Shown here piece after piece: positions 10,536-22,120 of a DNA stretch of 64,000 nucleotides (the first letter of the stretch is position 1; every line of letters starts with the position of its first letter). A program made the position numbers and the translations under genes. This stretch comes from Isoetes taiwanensis (Eukaryota; Streptophyta; Lycopodiopsida; Isoetales; Isoetaceae). The notes beneath the pieces were generated by a model. The model did not search any database. It was not told the DNA's origin and worked only from the letters and a program-made list of their open reading frames with translations. The stretch is taken from contig JAJEKV010000139.1 of NCBI GenBank assembly GCA_021234155.1, positions 330,809 to 394,808 on the forward strand, read 5' to 3'.

Positions 10536-13035
10536 TATAACGAACCTAGTGGCCTTGTGTGCACCTGAAAGTGGCTTACTTTGTCTCAATATAGGATGGT
10601 GTAGATTATCTAACGACCTTGTTGATATGCGTCCATGGGTTATGTTAGTAGTGGCATTTAAAACTATAGAAATACATTAGCAAAGATCATATAAGCAGAA
10701 GGTGTTAGATTATTGAGTATTGGACTTATAAAATATGCTAAACATGCATTACATTGCATGCATGTACATGCACATGTACATGCACATGCTCATGCATGCA
10801 TGTGATTGAACAACACTTGTCTAGCATGCATATGCATTATTGGATGTGAACAAAGGAGAGGGTGTCGTGGTTTGGTGAAGGATCTTGTTTATTGTTCTCC
10901 TCTACCTATTCTCTAGAGAAAGGGAGGCTGGCCGAATTATAGAATAGTAGCAGAAACCGGAAGGAGTTTGCAGATGGGAAGGTGATGAGGAAATAGAAGC
11001 AAGAAAGGCAGATCCAGTCGATAGGAAGCAGAATCAATTCGAGAAACCGAGGTGGGGATTTGATGCGGGCTTGGGAATTTGATGAGTGCTTGGTTTGTTG
11101 TATTGCTTGGTTATGCTTCCAGTAGAATCGGCAGCTATGGCGAACTCAATCGGCAGTTTTGTCTAGAATAGATCTTGAATTTGGTTCTATAATGCCACCA
11201 AGAGTCTTCCTTATGAATTTCGGCCTGTTCTGCATCCAGCTCGGCCAGTTTTGATCTTGTTGCCAATCCGGCAGTATTTCTATAAAAGTAAACCTCTAAT
11301 ATGTCTTTTTGGTCTTTAAACATCGCTCTTGAGAATCTGTTTTGCCCATTAAGTTTATTGAAAGCTTTATAGGCTAGTTGGTTAGCAGTCGAGCCTTTAA
11401 GCTATAGACCCAAGTTTGAATCTAGTCTTAGGCATAAGTTTTTGCATAAGTACTCCTTTTGGACCTTCTCTTATTTAAGAGGGATACAAGGGTCAGATAA
11501 ACCATCCGTTTATATTAGTTGTTATCTTAAGGTTTCCACCATACCATAACACACCTTTATGTTTTAAAATATTAATCGCATTATTGGAACCGTAGAGTCC
11601 ATTCTTTAGAGTTGTAGACTTGCATGTCCTTGTTAGGCATGGTAGGCATGGTACTGGGAACCATACTTGAATAGTTATTGATAGGTTCGGAGCTATCGAA
11701 TCTAGTCTATAGAATTGTCCTAAGTCTTGAAGCCTACTTGATTCTATCTTCTAACTATCGAATCTTGTTGTAGGTTATAGTTAGGTGGTCGCCCAAACTA
11801 TTGTGTCATGTCTTGGATTAGTAAGGTGACTCGTTGTGTATGTATCTCCATGGCATTATTGTTAACCTATCTATCTGCCTTGACCCTATGCTGACCATTG
11901 TGGCATATATTTCCTGGTACGTTACTGCTAGCCTAAAGGGCTAGTATTTGAATTAAATATAGAGACTCTACAAACCCTTTTAAGATATCTTATTATAGGG
12001 TGGGATCATAGAGTTCTTTGCTCCAGGGTTGTACCATTGTATATGGCCTAGTTCACGGAAGCTTTGAGAATAGAGGCTAGCTTGATAACCATACCATAGA
12101 AGGTATACCGCCAGTATTTTGTTAGAGTAGCATGTGGATTCTATGATGCTAGAATAGATGGCGCATGGGTGTTGTGATCTCTTTTGCTATGGATATGGTC
12201 AAGACCATCTTGTGGTATTAGACGTCATGATGAGGTAGAATGAATGTCATTATCTCTAGACATTAGTTTGATTAAGATATTACATGAAAGTTATGGTTGC
12301 TTATATGTTAAGGGAGTTCATGTTCTTGCTTTGAGATGTGCAATGAGATGTTGTCACTTGGTTATGAAATATCTTGATGAACCTCATTAGAACTATTGTA
12401 TTGCATTGTTCTGTGGTTATTCTTGGAAGTAAGATGCATGAGGATTCTATGATATCTCGTATTGGATCAACCTGTAAGGTTATTGGTAATATTCTATCTT
12501 GTAAAGTCATGATGGATGATGTTGCATCTTGCATTGAAAACGGACCATCTTTGGAGGGCTGGAATGGCCGTGAGACTCTGCATCTGTTCTAGATGGCTAG
12601 ACGGATGGCATGACAGATGAGTTAAACCATGTATGTACAGATGGAGAGAGTGGTCTCCTTGGGGTCGCAACCCAAGGATTACGCTTGGCATATGTGCATA
12701 CATAGAGAAGTTGATGTGAACGTAAACATGTTTGTAGTATGAGTTCTAACTAATGCAGGGGCATAGTGGAGCAGGTAAATCTATTGTCTCCTTATCTTGG
12801 ATGTTATATGCTAGATTACTTTGTGGTTGATGTTGTGGATGCTCCCAAAATGTTTCTTCCTGAGCTGAGAATGCAGTATTTGGATGGAGAGTCTAGGGAT
12901 GAGGGTGCGAGCAGGAGTGTTTTCCATCAATGGGACTATACTTTATTGAGCAAGTATACGAGTATCTTGGATGTTTAACTTAGATGTTAAACGTGTCGGT
13001 GCAACGGCCTAGGCCAAGGGGCTAGGTCCGTTTCA
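10536..13035 (+). repeat. 5' LTR (2.5 kb)
   Basis: It matches the 3' LTR over about 10,536-10,720 and about 12,597-13,035. The roughly 1.88 kb between these blocks has no counterpart in the 3' LTR. It also lacks two short segments present in the 3' LTR (14,822-14,884 and 14,955-15,052). It contains a CATGCATG-rich cluster at 10,744-10,804 and a tRNA-like stretch at 11,369-11,423. Confidence 0.8.
11366..11490 (+). repeat. possible tRNA-derived SINE head inside the 5' LTR
   Basis: TAGGCTAGTTGG (11,369-11,380) resembles a polymerase III A box, and AGTTTGAATCT (11,413-11,423) resembles a B box, about 33 nt apart as in tRNA genes. A full cloverleaf does not form, so this is either a SINE head or a decayed tRNA gene. 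Confidence 0.4.
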
Positions 13036-13037
13036 GT

Positions 13038-13051
13038 TGGTATCAGAGCGG
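13038..13051 (+). promoter_or_regulatory. primer binding site for initiator tRNA-Met
   Basis: TGGTATCAGAGCGG starts 2 nt after the 5' LTR. TGGTATCAGAGC is complementary to the 3' end of plant initiator tRNA-Met, the usual primer of plant LTR retrotransposons. Confidence 0.9.
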
Positions 13052-14341
13052 AAAGTTCTGACACCTTCGGGCCATGGGAATTAGGGGCTAAAAGTTCAAG
13101 AGATTCTACTATAAAGTAGAATGGTTGGTTGGTTGGTAAATGCACTGGCCAAGATAAGTTAAGAGCAACAAGAAACGGGCATAGGACTAAGGGATTGATA
13201 GTATCTTAAGTTTTGATTATTATTCTGTGCTATGTAAGGTAGAAAAGCTAATGGAATGCAGTTCATCAAGGAGCTAAACTTGGTCGAAAGTTATCAAAAA
13301 TAGGATGAAATGTTAAGAAGGATATTTTCATGCAAGGCATGCACAATGGACCATGATAATTATGAAGGTATGTTTCTACAAATTTCTATAACTGGTAGAT
13401 TGTCTAATGGTGGACCACTTTGCCGTGTTACTTCAAAGTAGACCATGTGTAGGGAGTTGTAGTGCTTCAGCAAAATCAGTGCTAGGGTTGTGAGGGCCCA
13501 TGAATAGTGCTTAAAGAAGTAAACTCAAGGGTTTAGGAAGTTGTTAGCTATGTTGAGTAGGTTCTTTTTGTGAAAAGTCACAGTAAATTATGTTCGTAAT
13601 CTTTTAGGTTCCCTTGAATTTACTTGTGCGGGTTGTATAGCCATAAGATGCACAGATTGGGGGATGTGATTATGTCATTTATTTGTCACACTTGGATTTG
13701 GCCACCCAAGATGTGTAATATGAATACATATCTATTCCGAGCTGGGTATCTCTCTTGCCATGGTGAGGTTACTATTTCATAGTGCGCTATTTTATCCTTA
13801 ATAGGAAAGAGTAGATTAACCCTATGCAGATGTTTGTTATGCCAACTTGGACATGTACAGTAAATATTTTATATGAATTTCATTATAAGTTTAGTTCCAA
13901 ACTTTATACATGCTAGTGGCAAGGTTGATGCTCTTAGTTGTATTTTGAGTATGTGGTAGATTAAGCTGGGACTGCACCAATTTGGATGGACATAGTAGAG
14001 CTTAAGCCTATATGGGTTAATGAGGAAGTTGTTGTATAATGTGGAAGGGTATTGGGAATATCCATGTCCTATTGCTATTGTGGCGGAAATGTGCATTCGA
14101 GGAGACTGCATCAGAACACAACATTGGCTCAGAATCGCGAAAAGCCATATGTGGATAAGAGACGTAAAACCCTAGAGTTGGCTAAAGGTTAGTCTTTTGC
14201 ATTTAAAAGTAATAGAAGAAGTGTTAGACCGCATTGAAGCAGTGCCTTACGGAGTAGAGTTATGCCACATATTAAGGTTGGAGAAGCATGTGTACGTCAA
14301 ATAACTCATGAGGACATGAGTTGAATTTTACAAGCGGAGAA
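13052..14341 (+). other. internal region of the LTR retrotransposon, no coding content seen
   Basis: About 1.3 kb without any long open frame. The purine-rich stretch AAGCGGAGAA just before the 3' LTR (about 14,332-14,341) is a weak polypurine-tract candidate. Confidence 0.55.
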
Positions 14342-15162
14342 TATAACGAACCTAGTGGCCTTGTGTGCATGACATTCGTAAGTTACCTGAAAGTTGCTTA
14401 CTTTGTCTCAATATAGGATGGTGTAGATTATCTAACGACCTTGTTGATATTGCGTCCATGGGTTATGCTAGTATAGACATACATACATTAGACATTAGCA
14501 AAGATCATATAGACATACATAGACATACATTAGCAAAGATCATATAAGCAGAAGGTGTTAGATTATTGAGTATTGAGACGGATGAGTTAAACCCTGTACG
14601 TACAGATGGAGAGAGTGGTCTCCTTGGGGTCGCAACCCAAGGATTACGCTTGGCATATGTGCATACATAGAGAAGTTGATGTGAACGTAAACATGTTTGT
14701 AGTATGAGTTCTAACTAATGCAGGGGCATAGTGGAGTAGGTAAATCTATTGTCTCCTTATCTTGGATGTTATATGCTAGATTACTTTGTGGTTGATGTTG
14801 TGGATGCTCCCGAAATGTTTCCTCCCCACTTAGTCCTTGTTGTCTAACCCCCTTGTGTTGTTTGTGTATGTTTAAGACGGTACGTCCTGAGCTGAGAATG
14901 CAGTATTCAGATGGAGAGTCTAGGGATAAGGGTGCGACAGCAGGAGTGTTTTCCAGAATCATCTTCGGTGACTTATAAGGAGGACTTGTTGAGCTAGTAG
15001 GAGTTGTTAGCATGCCAAACTCAGATGAGCTTGGTCTTGTATGTAATTATCTATCAATGGGACTATACTTTATTGAGCAAGTATACGAGTATCTTGGATG
15101 TTTAACTTAGATGTTAAACGTGTCGGTGCAACGATCTAGGCCAAGGGGCTAGGTCCGTTTCA
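14342..15162 (+). repeat. 3' LTR (821 bp)
   Basis: It shares both ends with the 5' LTR. Near 14,466-14,540 a TAGACATACAT block is locally multiplied. It is missing the roughly 1.88 kb central part of the 5' LTR. Confidence 0.85.
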
Positions 15163-15167
15163 ATTCT
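15163..15167. repeat. target-site duplication, right copy (ATTCT)
   Basis: It matches 10,531-10,535 exactly and sits directly after the terminal TTTCA of the 3' LTR. Confidence 0.85.
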
Positions 15168-15502
15168 CCTATTTTTTTTTTGTCGATTCTTTGCAGATCA
15201 TTGTTCCTTTCCTCTGCTTTATTCCCTTTCCCTTGTTTAAGGCATTCTTGTCTCAGATTGATTCATTTGCTCATTTTTCTCTATCTTTTACATTTTCTGA
15301 TGAGATAATTTTTTAATAAATGTAGTTGACGTGTTTTTATGCTAGTATTGGCTTGGTACATTTGTTGAGAGAGGTCTTGTCTCGTAGGCAATTGGTTTCC
15401 TCGTTATTCTCGATCAGTGGCCTTCAAATCCTTGGTTGGGGTACTCTTAGTTGCCTACCCACGTCTTGGTTTTGTTTTTGATTTAGTTGCTATGTTCTGT
15501 AA

Positions 15503-15701
15503 GGGGCTTAGTCCCCATGTCTTCTTCTGTCCGGGCTTATGCCCTTTATTTGCTCTTGGGTTGGGGTTTGAGTTCTTGTTTGGGCTTATGCCCTTTGTAC
15601 TGTTCCGTCCCATAAACTCGGAGAGCTTCCAGTGGACGTTAAAATTTTATCTTATCTTATCTTATCTTATCTTATCTTATCTTATCTTATCTTATCTTAT
15701 C
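15503..15701 (+). mobile_element. LINE-like 3' end with hairpins and (TTATC)n tail
   Basis: Three small perfect hairpins occur in a row: GGGGCTTAGTCCCC (15,503-15,516), GGGCTTATGCCC (15,533-15,544) and GGGCTTATGCCC (15,582-15,593). The terminus GTGGACGTTAAAA (15,632-15,644) follows, joined to a TTATC microsatellite running to about 15,701. The same terminus is found at four other places in the window with different microsatellites, one of them directly downstream of a LINE zinc-binding domain (20,186-20,611). Confidence 0.6.
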
Positions 15702-16439
15702 CATGTTTCTCTTAGTTGGGACGTTGATCAAGGTGTTAAAGGCGGGCATTTGTGCATTTTTTATGGTTTGTTACGCTCCAGTTGTTATATGCTCTTCACT
15801 ATTCCAATACCTCCTTTTGATCTCATTTCCTTGTTTTGGTGTGTTTGCGTTGTTTTCTTCATTAAGTTCTTTTGGCTTATTGTTCTGTTTAACTTTGTTG
15901 ACGTTATTACTCTTTTAGTTGCATCTTGGTTTCTTTATCTGCTCTTTTCTATGTGCTAGTCGGGTTGGTTACATCTTTATAGTATCTTTGTTCGTGTAGT
16001 TCATTATTCATTTAAAATATTTACTTTGTTGAGATTGTCACATTTGTAGTCTTGTCTGTTGTTATCCCATAAGTTCCTTGCCCATCTTGTACTCCATTGT
16101 TCCATTGTATCCATTCATTCCTTTTCCATATCTCTCTACATTGTTCAGTTGTGTCATTCATTTGTATACATCTCATTATTCGAATTCTGGCTTTAGTTGC
16201 TCATTGTACTTCTTCATTGCTCCATTGTCTCTGTCTCCTCTCTGTCCCATTTTGCTCCATTTTTCTTCCTCCCCTTTTAATCTGGTTGCCTTGGTTGCTC
16301 TTTTGTTCAATGAGCCATCCCTTTTAGTACTCCGGAACTCCTTGCTTGCCCCCTCTACTCGTTTGCCATATTGCTCTTAGATGCTCTGCGGCACCGCTGC
16401 ATCAATTGCTGGCATCGCCAATGGTTGCACGTCTCGCAT

Positions 16440-16705
16440 CCTACATTTTGCAAGTCTCTACCGTCAGAGAATCCCTTACAGGACAAGGGATCTGAGAGCC
16501 TACTACCAGGGTTTTTCCTCCCATGTGGGGGTTTTTTCATCCCAGTAGTAGGGACACATTGTATAGTAGCATTTGTCTTTTTGGTGTGGTTTTATCTGCT
16601 TTGTGTACTGCATGTACCGTCTCATAGGTCAAGTTTGGCCTCCGCGGACGTTAAAATATACTTCCTTCCTTCCTTCTTTCCTTCCTTCCTTCCTTCCTTC
16701 CTTCC
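16440..16705 (+). mobile_element. LINE-like 3' end with stem-loop and (TTCC)n tail
   Basis: A stem CCTACTAC/GTAGTAGG (16,499-16,506 with 16,545-16,552) encloses the motifs GGGTTTTTCC and GGGGTTTTTTCATCCC. About 90 nt later comes GCGGACGTTAAAA (16,644-16,656) followed by a TTCC microsatellite (16,661-16,705). Confidence 0.6.
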
Positions 16706-17274
16706 ATTATCTTGTTGTCTCATTATCCCCTTTATATCTCTATTATTTCATCCATTTTGTTGATGTCTTGTATTCACGCCATCCTATTGTCATTTCCTCC
16801 CTTCTTTTGTTTCTCCCTTTTACTCCTGTCAGATTATTCTTTTTGGGGAGATTCCTCTTCTATTGGCCACTTGGTTGTGTCATAGAACCCATTCTGAAAA
16901 TGCCACGGTTCTATTGCATTAGTAATAAAACTGACATTCCTTGGATGGGGACGCTTCACCTTACATCCCCTATTTTTTCTGTCTCCTCCTATTCTCATTC
17001 ATCGGCGTTCTCTTGAGCTAGATTTCTCCTCCTTCCTTGTCCTACCAATTTCTCTTACCCTCCCTCCCTTGGTGGTTCGCCTGTGATATGGCATGCTCAT
17101 TTTCTTATTTTCCATTATCCGGTTCCATTGTTGAAGTTGCTCCATTTCCTTTTGGTATGTTAGTTATCTTTAGTCTCTGTCTATGTTTCTATTTTTCTCA
17201 GGTCGCTCTACAGATTCCAACGTCCTCCATGTTTCTTTTTTATGTTCTTTGCAACTGCGGATGTGCTTATTTTT

Positions 17275-17449
17275 CTCGGCGTGGCATTGTAGCCTCCAGA
17301 GCATACTTATTGTTTCATTCTCTCTCGGCATGGCGTTGTAGCCTCCGAGGCAGCACTAATTGGATGTTTTTTCCCGCTGATCATTCCGTGGATGGTTTCC
17401 AATTGGTCGGTTGTTCTTTCTTTCTTGGCATGGCCCTGGAGCCTCCAAG
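17275..17449 (+). repeat. three copies of a 26-bp hairpin-forming repeat
   Basis: Copies are at 17,275-17,301, 17,324-17,349 and 17,424-17,449, with the core CTCGGCATGGCGTTGTAGCC and an end that pairs with the beginning (CTCGG/CCGAG in the second copy, CTTGG/CCAAG in the third). The rest of the T-rich tract 15,702-17,520 shows no gene. Confidence 0.55.
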
Positions 17450-17520
17450 TTTTATTATATATTTGATACTTTAATGCACAAGGCGCCTAACTCCCTGGCC
17501 GATCAATCTCTTTTTTTAGC

Positions 17521-18780
17521 TTTGACTTTGCAGGTTGTTTTTTAAGGGCTTTTGGTTGTCGGGGTGCACAGAGTACCTATGCGGCGGATGGTTCATCTTT
17601 GATCTTATATTCTTAACTTTGTCATGCTCTCGATGGTTGTCTAGTTTTGGAGCATCGTTTAGTTTGCAAGTTTTTTTCAAATATTTCTACCCCGAGTAAG
17701 GGGCACCAATTTGTACTCAGTATTTTCAAAAAGCTCAATGAGAATATCACTTCACTATCGGCCACTTGGTTGTGTCATAGGACCCATTCTAGGAATGTAT
17801 AATACAGCAGTGCTCTGAGCCTTCGATTTTGATAAAAAATGCAATTCTATGGTGATGGTCTCTCAAAATTTTTGGATCCATAGGATCTCGATCTAATTCT
17901 GTTAGGGTTTTAATAGACAGTTTTAGGGTTTTCAGAAAATCTAGAGGCATGCTCGGGCAAGGTATATCTAGAGGTGTGTTTCAGCTATGGCGCCACATGC
18001 GGCCTTCTGTTTTGAAGATATGGCCGTCCAATAGCCGTATCATCTGATGCAGCATGCCAGGCCCGGCTTTTGGATTCAAATTGGGGCTTTCAGTTTTCAA
18101 AGCTGGTAAGTAGGAAGTCGTTCAATAGACCTGAGATTGAGGCTCTTGTAGCAAGGTCTAATATTCCCTTTGCTAAATCATCTCACGATGTACTTAGCGA
18201 GAAAGGAGTCAGAACCTTGAAATCTCTTCTCAAATTCTAGATGTAATTAAATGAGCCCTCTGAAGAAGCTGCAAATGCAATTTTCGAGCTTTTACCTAGA
18301 GGTTGAAGGCAGCCGGTGTGTTGTAGGCATAGCATTTGCAGCTTGTTTCTACCATGCATCCATCAAAGTTGAACATGCCAAAAGATGGTAAATCTACTCT
18401 ATTGGCTTATTCAGGAAACGTATCATCCACACCAAAGAAATATTTTGGTATATTTTGTTACATACCTCTTAGCTGTTTTTCTCTTAGTTAGAATTCAATG
18501 TGGCTTATGTAGAAGTATACTTGAGGTTTTGTTGACACGGCTAACAATAAATTTCGATTTTTCCAATTCCTTGCTTGTATAGGTTCTATCGATCCATAAA
18601 TATCTGTAGATTCAAAACATGAAGCTTAATGTAGACACTGCATATCCATTTTTCCAGAAGCAGAAACTTTGAAGGGTGCAACAAACACTGTTGTTGTTAC
18701 CTCTTGCCATCCATTTTTGTAATCTATTTATCAAAGCATATCTGAACTTTAATACATTTGACATTTCCATTTCTCTTGCG
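17521..18780. other. mostly unassigned; possible exon on the plus strand at 18,108-18,240
   Basis: A plus-strand stretch at 18,108-18,240 reads SFNRPEIEALVARSNIPFAK and continues as a helical, charged sequence to a stop; a second short stretch near 18,255-18,300 reads EPSEEAANAIFELLP. Both look protein-like in composition, but I recognise neither and the frames are interrupted. Confidence 0.25.
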
Positions 18781-18786
18781 GTCTGT

Positions 18787-18957
18787 AGCTTCAATTCAAA
18801 TGAAGATTGTTATGCAGCTTATGCACAAGATGAAGATTGTTATGCAGCTTATGCAGGCTAGATGAGGATCGTTATGCACCTTATTACATGCCAGATGCAA
18901 AACCTGCATATCCATATCTTCATCAGCTACATTATAAAAATCCAAAGGAACACTGCT
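18787..18957 (+). other. possible Tyr-rich coding tail with short tandem repeat
   Basis: The plus strand encodes DEDCYAAYAQ followed by a near-identical copy, DEDCYAAYAG. After a one-base frame change comes DEDRYAPYYMPDAKPAYPYL, ending KEHC and a stop at about 18,957. Related, more degenerate Tyr/Pro-rich sequence continues to 19,250. Tails of this style occur in some plant metal-binding and RNA-binding proteins, but no domain was found upstream, so the family is unknown. Confidence 0.25.
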
Positions 18958-20185
18958 AATGCTTGGTAGTACATTGTCTTAAACCTTATAGTGTTTCACA
19001 AACCTCATTATATAGTATATCAAAACTTGTACAAGCATACCCCACAAATGAAAATCGCTATCTACGATCTAGATCGAGGAATAAAGGGCAAATATGCCCA
19101 TCCGACAGCTCTCGATGCCTGGAGTCGCCCACCGTGTGAATATGCACCCAAACCAAAGGATACACCACAAACAAGGATAACTATCTACAAACCAAACGAG
19201 ACATTAGCTCTCAGTGCCAAAAGTCACCCCTCATACGAAATGAATATGCACCTTAATAAAAAAGGGGGAATTTATTTAAAAGTGTATGATGTAACGTGCT
19301 TTGTTGTTCCAATTTTTTTTAGAACATGCAATGATTTTGGATGACAAAACCAGAACCATCAATTCTTCATATATATTCATAAGATATGCCATAAGATTTC
19401 AAAACTTATCCTCTGATTAACAAATTGCCCATTAACACAAATAAATCTAGAAATTCCATAAATATCATAAAAAACAATGTAAATTGACTTTTGTAGTTTT
19501 GAATAAGTCTTCTTAATTTCTATAGGAAGTGTGGAAAGATAATTTACTTGAATCTAGTCCAATTATGTCCTCAGAAGTTGTAGATATTAACATAATACAT
19601 AGGTTGGAACTTTCTAAGTGGAGTAGTATTGATTTTCCTACTCATGGTACATGAACTTTGTACTACATGCTAGCTTATTAGTAGATTGTTAAGAGAATTG
19701 CAAACATGATATCATCACTAAATTTTTCCCCTCAGGCATTAAAGAAGCTTTATCATCTTGTGAATGATTCCTTGCTATAAGCTAGCTAGAAAGAGAAGTC
19801 CTTTTCTAGTCATGACACATGTAGTTCGCACATGTGGACAATAGATAACGCGAAGTCATTATGGAGATTAGTTTATCGAGTTGTACATAAAACTAATAGC
19901 ATGAGAACAACTGTGTTGAGCTGTTCATAGTGCGACACTATATTTATAATGAGTAAAAGACCTTTATTCAATATATTACTCAAATGAGATTCCATCATAT
20001 TTCATAAAACTTAAACATTTATTACAAGTAAACAAAAAAAAGGAATAATTATAAGACATTGCATAGACACATAGAACGTAAATGTAGAATTAAATAATTT
20101 TGTGATTATCATACTCAGATGAGTTCCTTTTCCATTACGTTTTAAGTAGCCAGTATGTCTTTACACACAATTTATAAATTTATTT
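18958..20185. other. AT-rich stretch, nothing recognised
   Basis: Apart from the decayed Tyr/Pro-rich sequence to about 19,300, no gene, RNA or repeat is supported here. Confidence 0.35.
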
Positions 20186-20611
20186 TTGTTATTTTTGCCG
20201 CGAGAAGCGAGACTATGTGCCTGTTGCAAGTTACAGGTTATTGAAGATGAAAGCCATACTCTTCTGAGTTGCCCTGCTTTTGAGATAGTCCGGAATCATT
20301 TTTTGACCTTAGCATTCCATTCCACGCTCCCACAACTTCTCAGAGCACCATCTGTGCATGACTTGGCATTATACATACTTGAGGTTCTAGATAAACATCT
20401 GCAATTACTGAGCCTCCAGTAGTCATTATCTCTGTTTGTCTAGTATCATCATTACTGCAAAGGTTTTTCCCTTGAAAACCTTTCGAGGCAGGGGTTTTTT
20501 AATCCTAGTAGTAATGATTGTACTAGCCCATTGTATGGGTCCCATGACCTATTGGTCTCCGTGGACGTTAAAAAAACTATTCTATTCTATTCTATTCTAT
20601 TCTATTCTATT
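20186..20611 (+). mobile_element. 5'-truncated LINE: zf-RVT domain, 3' stem-loop and (CTATT)n tail
   Basis: Positions 20,186-20,422 encode a C-terminal zinc-binding domain of a non-LTR RT (C-A-C-C ... ESHTLLSCP), ending at a TAG. The 3' UTR contains a stem ATCATTACTGC/GTAGTAATGAT (20,448-20,458 with 20,508-20,518; one G-U pair in RNA) enclosing AGGTTTTTCC and GGGGTTTTTTAATCC. The terminus GTGGACGTTAAAA (20,561-20,573) is followed by a CTATT microsatellite (20,577-20,611). This copy ties the shared terminus to a LINE. Confidence 0.65.
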
Positions 20612-21241
20612 GAGATGGGAATGACCCAATGAGCTAAAGGTTAAGGAAAATAAATGAGCACAGCAAGACAATGATCATTGATTCATTATAATAGTAAGAT
20701 CAAGGCATCCATGGACCCTTTGAAGCTTTTTAATTATAACCTTGGCAAAAGGTAGGAGTTAAAGGGAGACAAAATGTCAAAGGCTATTGGCAATCCTAAT
20801 TGAAAATGTTTTTACTCATTGAAAAGTGCTTGGAGTTTAGTTTCTGAATCGGGGTGGTTGTTTGAAGGAATAATGCACAAAGGAAACGATGATATGAAAA
20901 CAAATCATTTTTTTAGAACATGTATATGATTTGAATGGGTCTCAGAGCTTGCTTCTAATCACCTTGGCTATTACCTTTCCTTTTAGGAGCCCTCTGGTTT
21001 CTTTCAGCCCACTAAACCTGCAAATTGGAGGATCTACATTCTATGGAGAATATGGAAGGGACATAACAATCAATTGTGAAATTACATATCCGAAGGGAGT
21101 CATCAAGCAACTTAAATATATTGTGCAATGGAATAACGAAGTTTTATAAAACTAATTGAAATTTTCTGTTTATAAAATCCTGTTTATCCTGGCACGCCAC
21201 ATCAATCGAAAGAGGATAAATTTCAATGCTAACAATGATTG
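20612..21241. other. unassigned stretch
   Basis: A short plus-strand frame at 20,931-21,149 has no recognisable content. Nothing else is supported. Confidence 0.35.
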
Positions 21242-22031
21242 AATCAAGGTGACTGCCCAGAGTCTTATATACTCCAGAGGTATGTAGCTATGGCTGCTTG
21301 TTGCACTTTGGGTTTACAAAGGCTGTGGAGTTACTTTGCTGGCAACCATCCCCTATCCCAGTAGGGGAAGACTAGATTCAACAAGCTAGTGCAAGAACAG
21401 GCAGATCGAAACTTAGGGGTTCCAGCAAACCATGGACGGGAGACTAGGTAACAGTTGGATCACTATGGAACTCGGGTCTATACTGGCAGATCAAGGTGTG
21501 TAGAGGGAGCGAACAGACCACCCTCTTGGGTAGGCTTGTGGAAGCAGCATGAGATGGTGCAAGCCAAGTTAACGCACGGGATGAAGTAAGCTATCTCCAT
21601 GCCCTCATCTGTAAGGAAGGGCCCTAGTTCCAGTGTAGTGTTTCCTCTATTTGATTTGGTTGTGACAAGCACCTGCGGTAGACTCTTATCTTGGGTTGTG
21701 TCTGACACCCAAATTGCAGGATGATTGAAGTGCTGCTAATGGACGGAAAAAATAAGAGAAGCCCCTTTAGTATGTTTTGTTAATGGGAAGAAGCAGAGGC
21801 CTATTGGCAGGCTCGCCATAGTACTAGAGACATCACAGAAGATGGAGAGCTTTTCTTATTCCAGTACTTTGTTAGTTAGCTCTTCACCATCCTCCTGTTT
21901 GAGTGTGGTGCCAATATTTCCTATCTAGCCTGTTGAGAGGCTTTGAAATAAGGTTGTATACCATACTTTATTAATAAAATCAAAAATATCTTGCCTCCGA
22001 AAAAAAAAATAAAAAAAAAAAAATCAAGGTG
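21242..22031 (+). mobile_element. poly(A)-tailed retroposed insertion with target-site duplication
   Basis: A 10-bp direct repeat AATCAAGGTG (21,242-21,251 and 22,022-22,031) flanks a 770-bp segment that ends in an A-rich tail (about 22,000-22,021). This is the signature of target-primed reverse transcription. I see no open frame in the insert; it is probably the 3' end of an L1-type LINE or a long SINE. Confidence 0.65.
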
Positions 22032-22086
22032 TTTGTTTCTCTCCATGAAGAACCTTGTGGATGCAATTGCTGTTGTGATCAAAATG

Positions 22087-22120
22087 AACAAGGTGACCTA
22101 GCAAACGCACTAATGACCTG
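22087..22120 (+). repeat. left terminal inverted repeat
   Basis: 34 bp, identical to the reverse complement of 26,249-26,282. The next 15 bp inward are related to those of the other end but in the opposite orientation. Confidence 0.9.

Larger units (their letters stand above)
10536..15162 (+). mobile_element. non-autonomous LTR retrotransposon, complete insertion
   Basis: Two direct repeats (10,536-13,035 and 14,342-15,162) share both ends: they begin TATAACGAACCTAGTGG and end GGCTAGGTCCGTTTCA. A 5-bp direct repeat ATTCT flanks the whole. A primer binding site follows the first repeat at 13,038. The 1.3 kb internal region encodes no gag or pol that I can see, so the element would depend on proteins from another element. 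The ends are TA...CA rather than the usual TG...CA in both LTRs. The two LTRs differ greatly in length (2,500 versus 821 bp). Confidence 0.85.

Noticed and set aside
16660-16763. Ser/Phe/Leu-rich open frames in the T-rich tract
   Set aside because: They follow from the TTCC microsatellite and T-rich composition.
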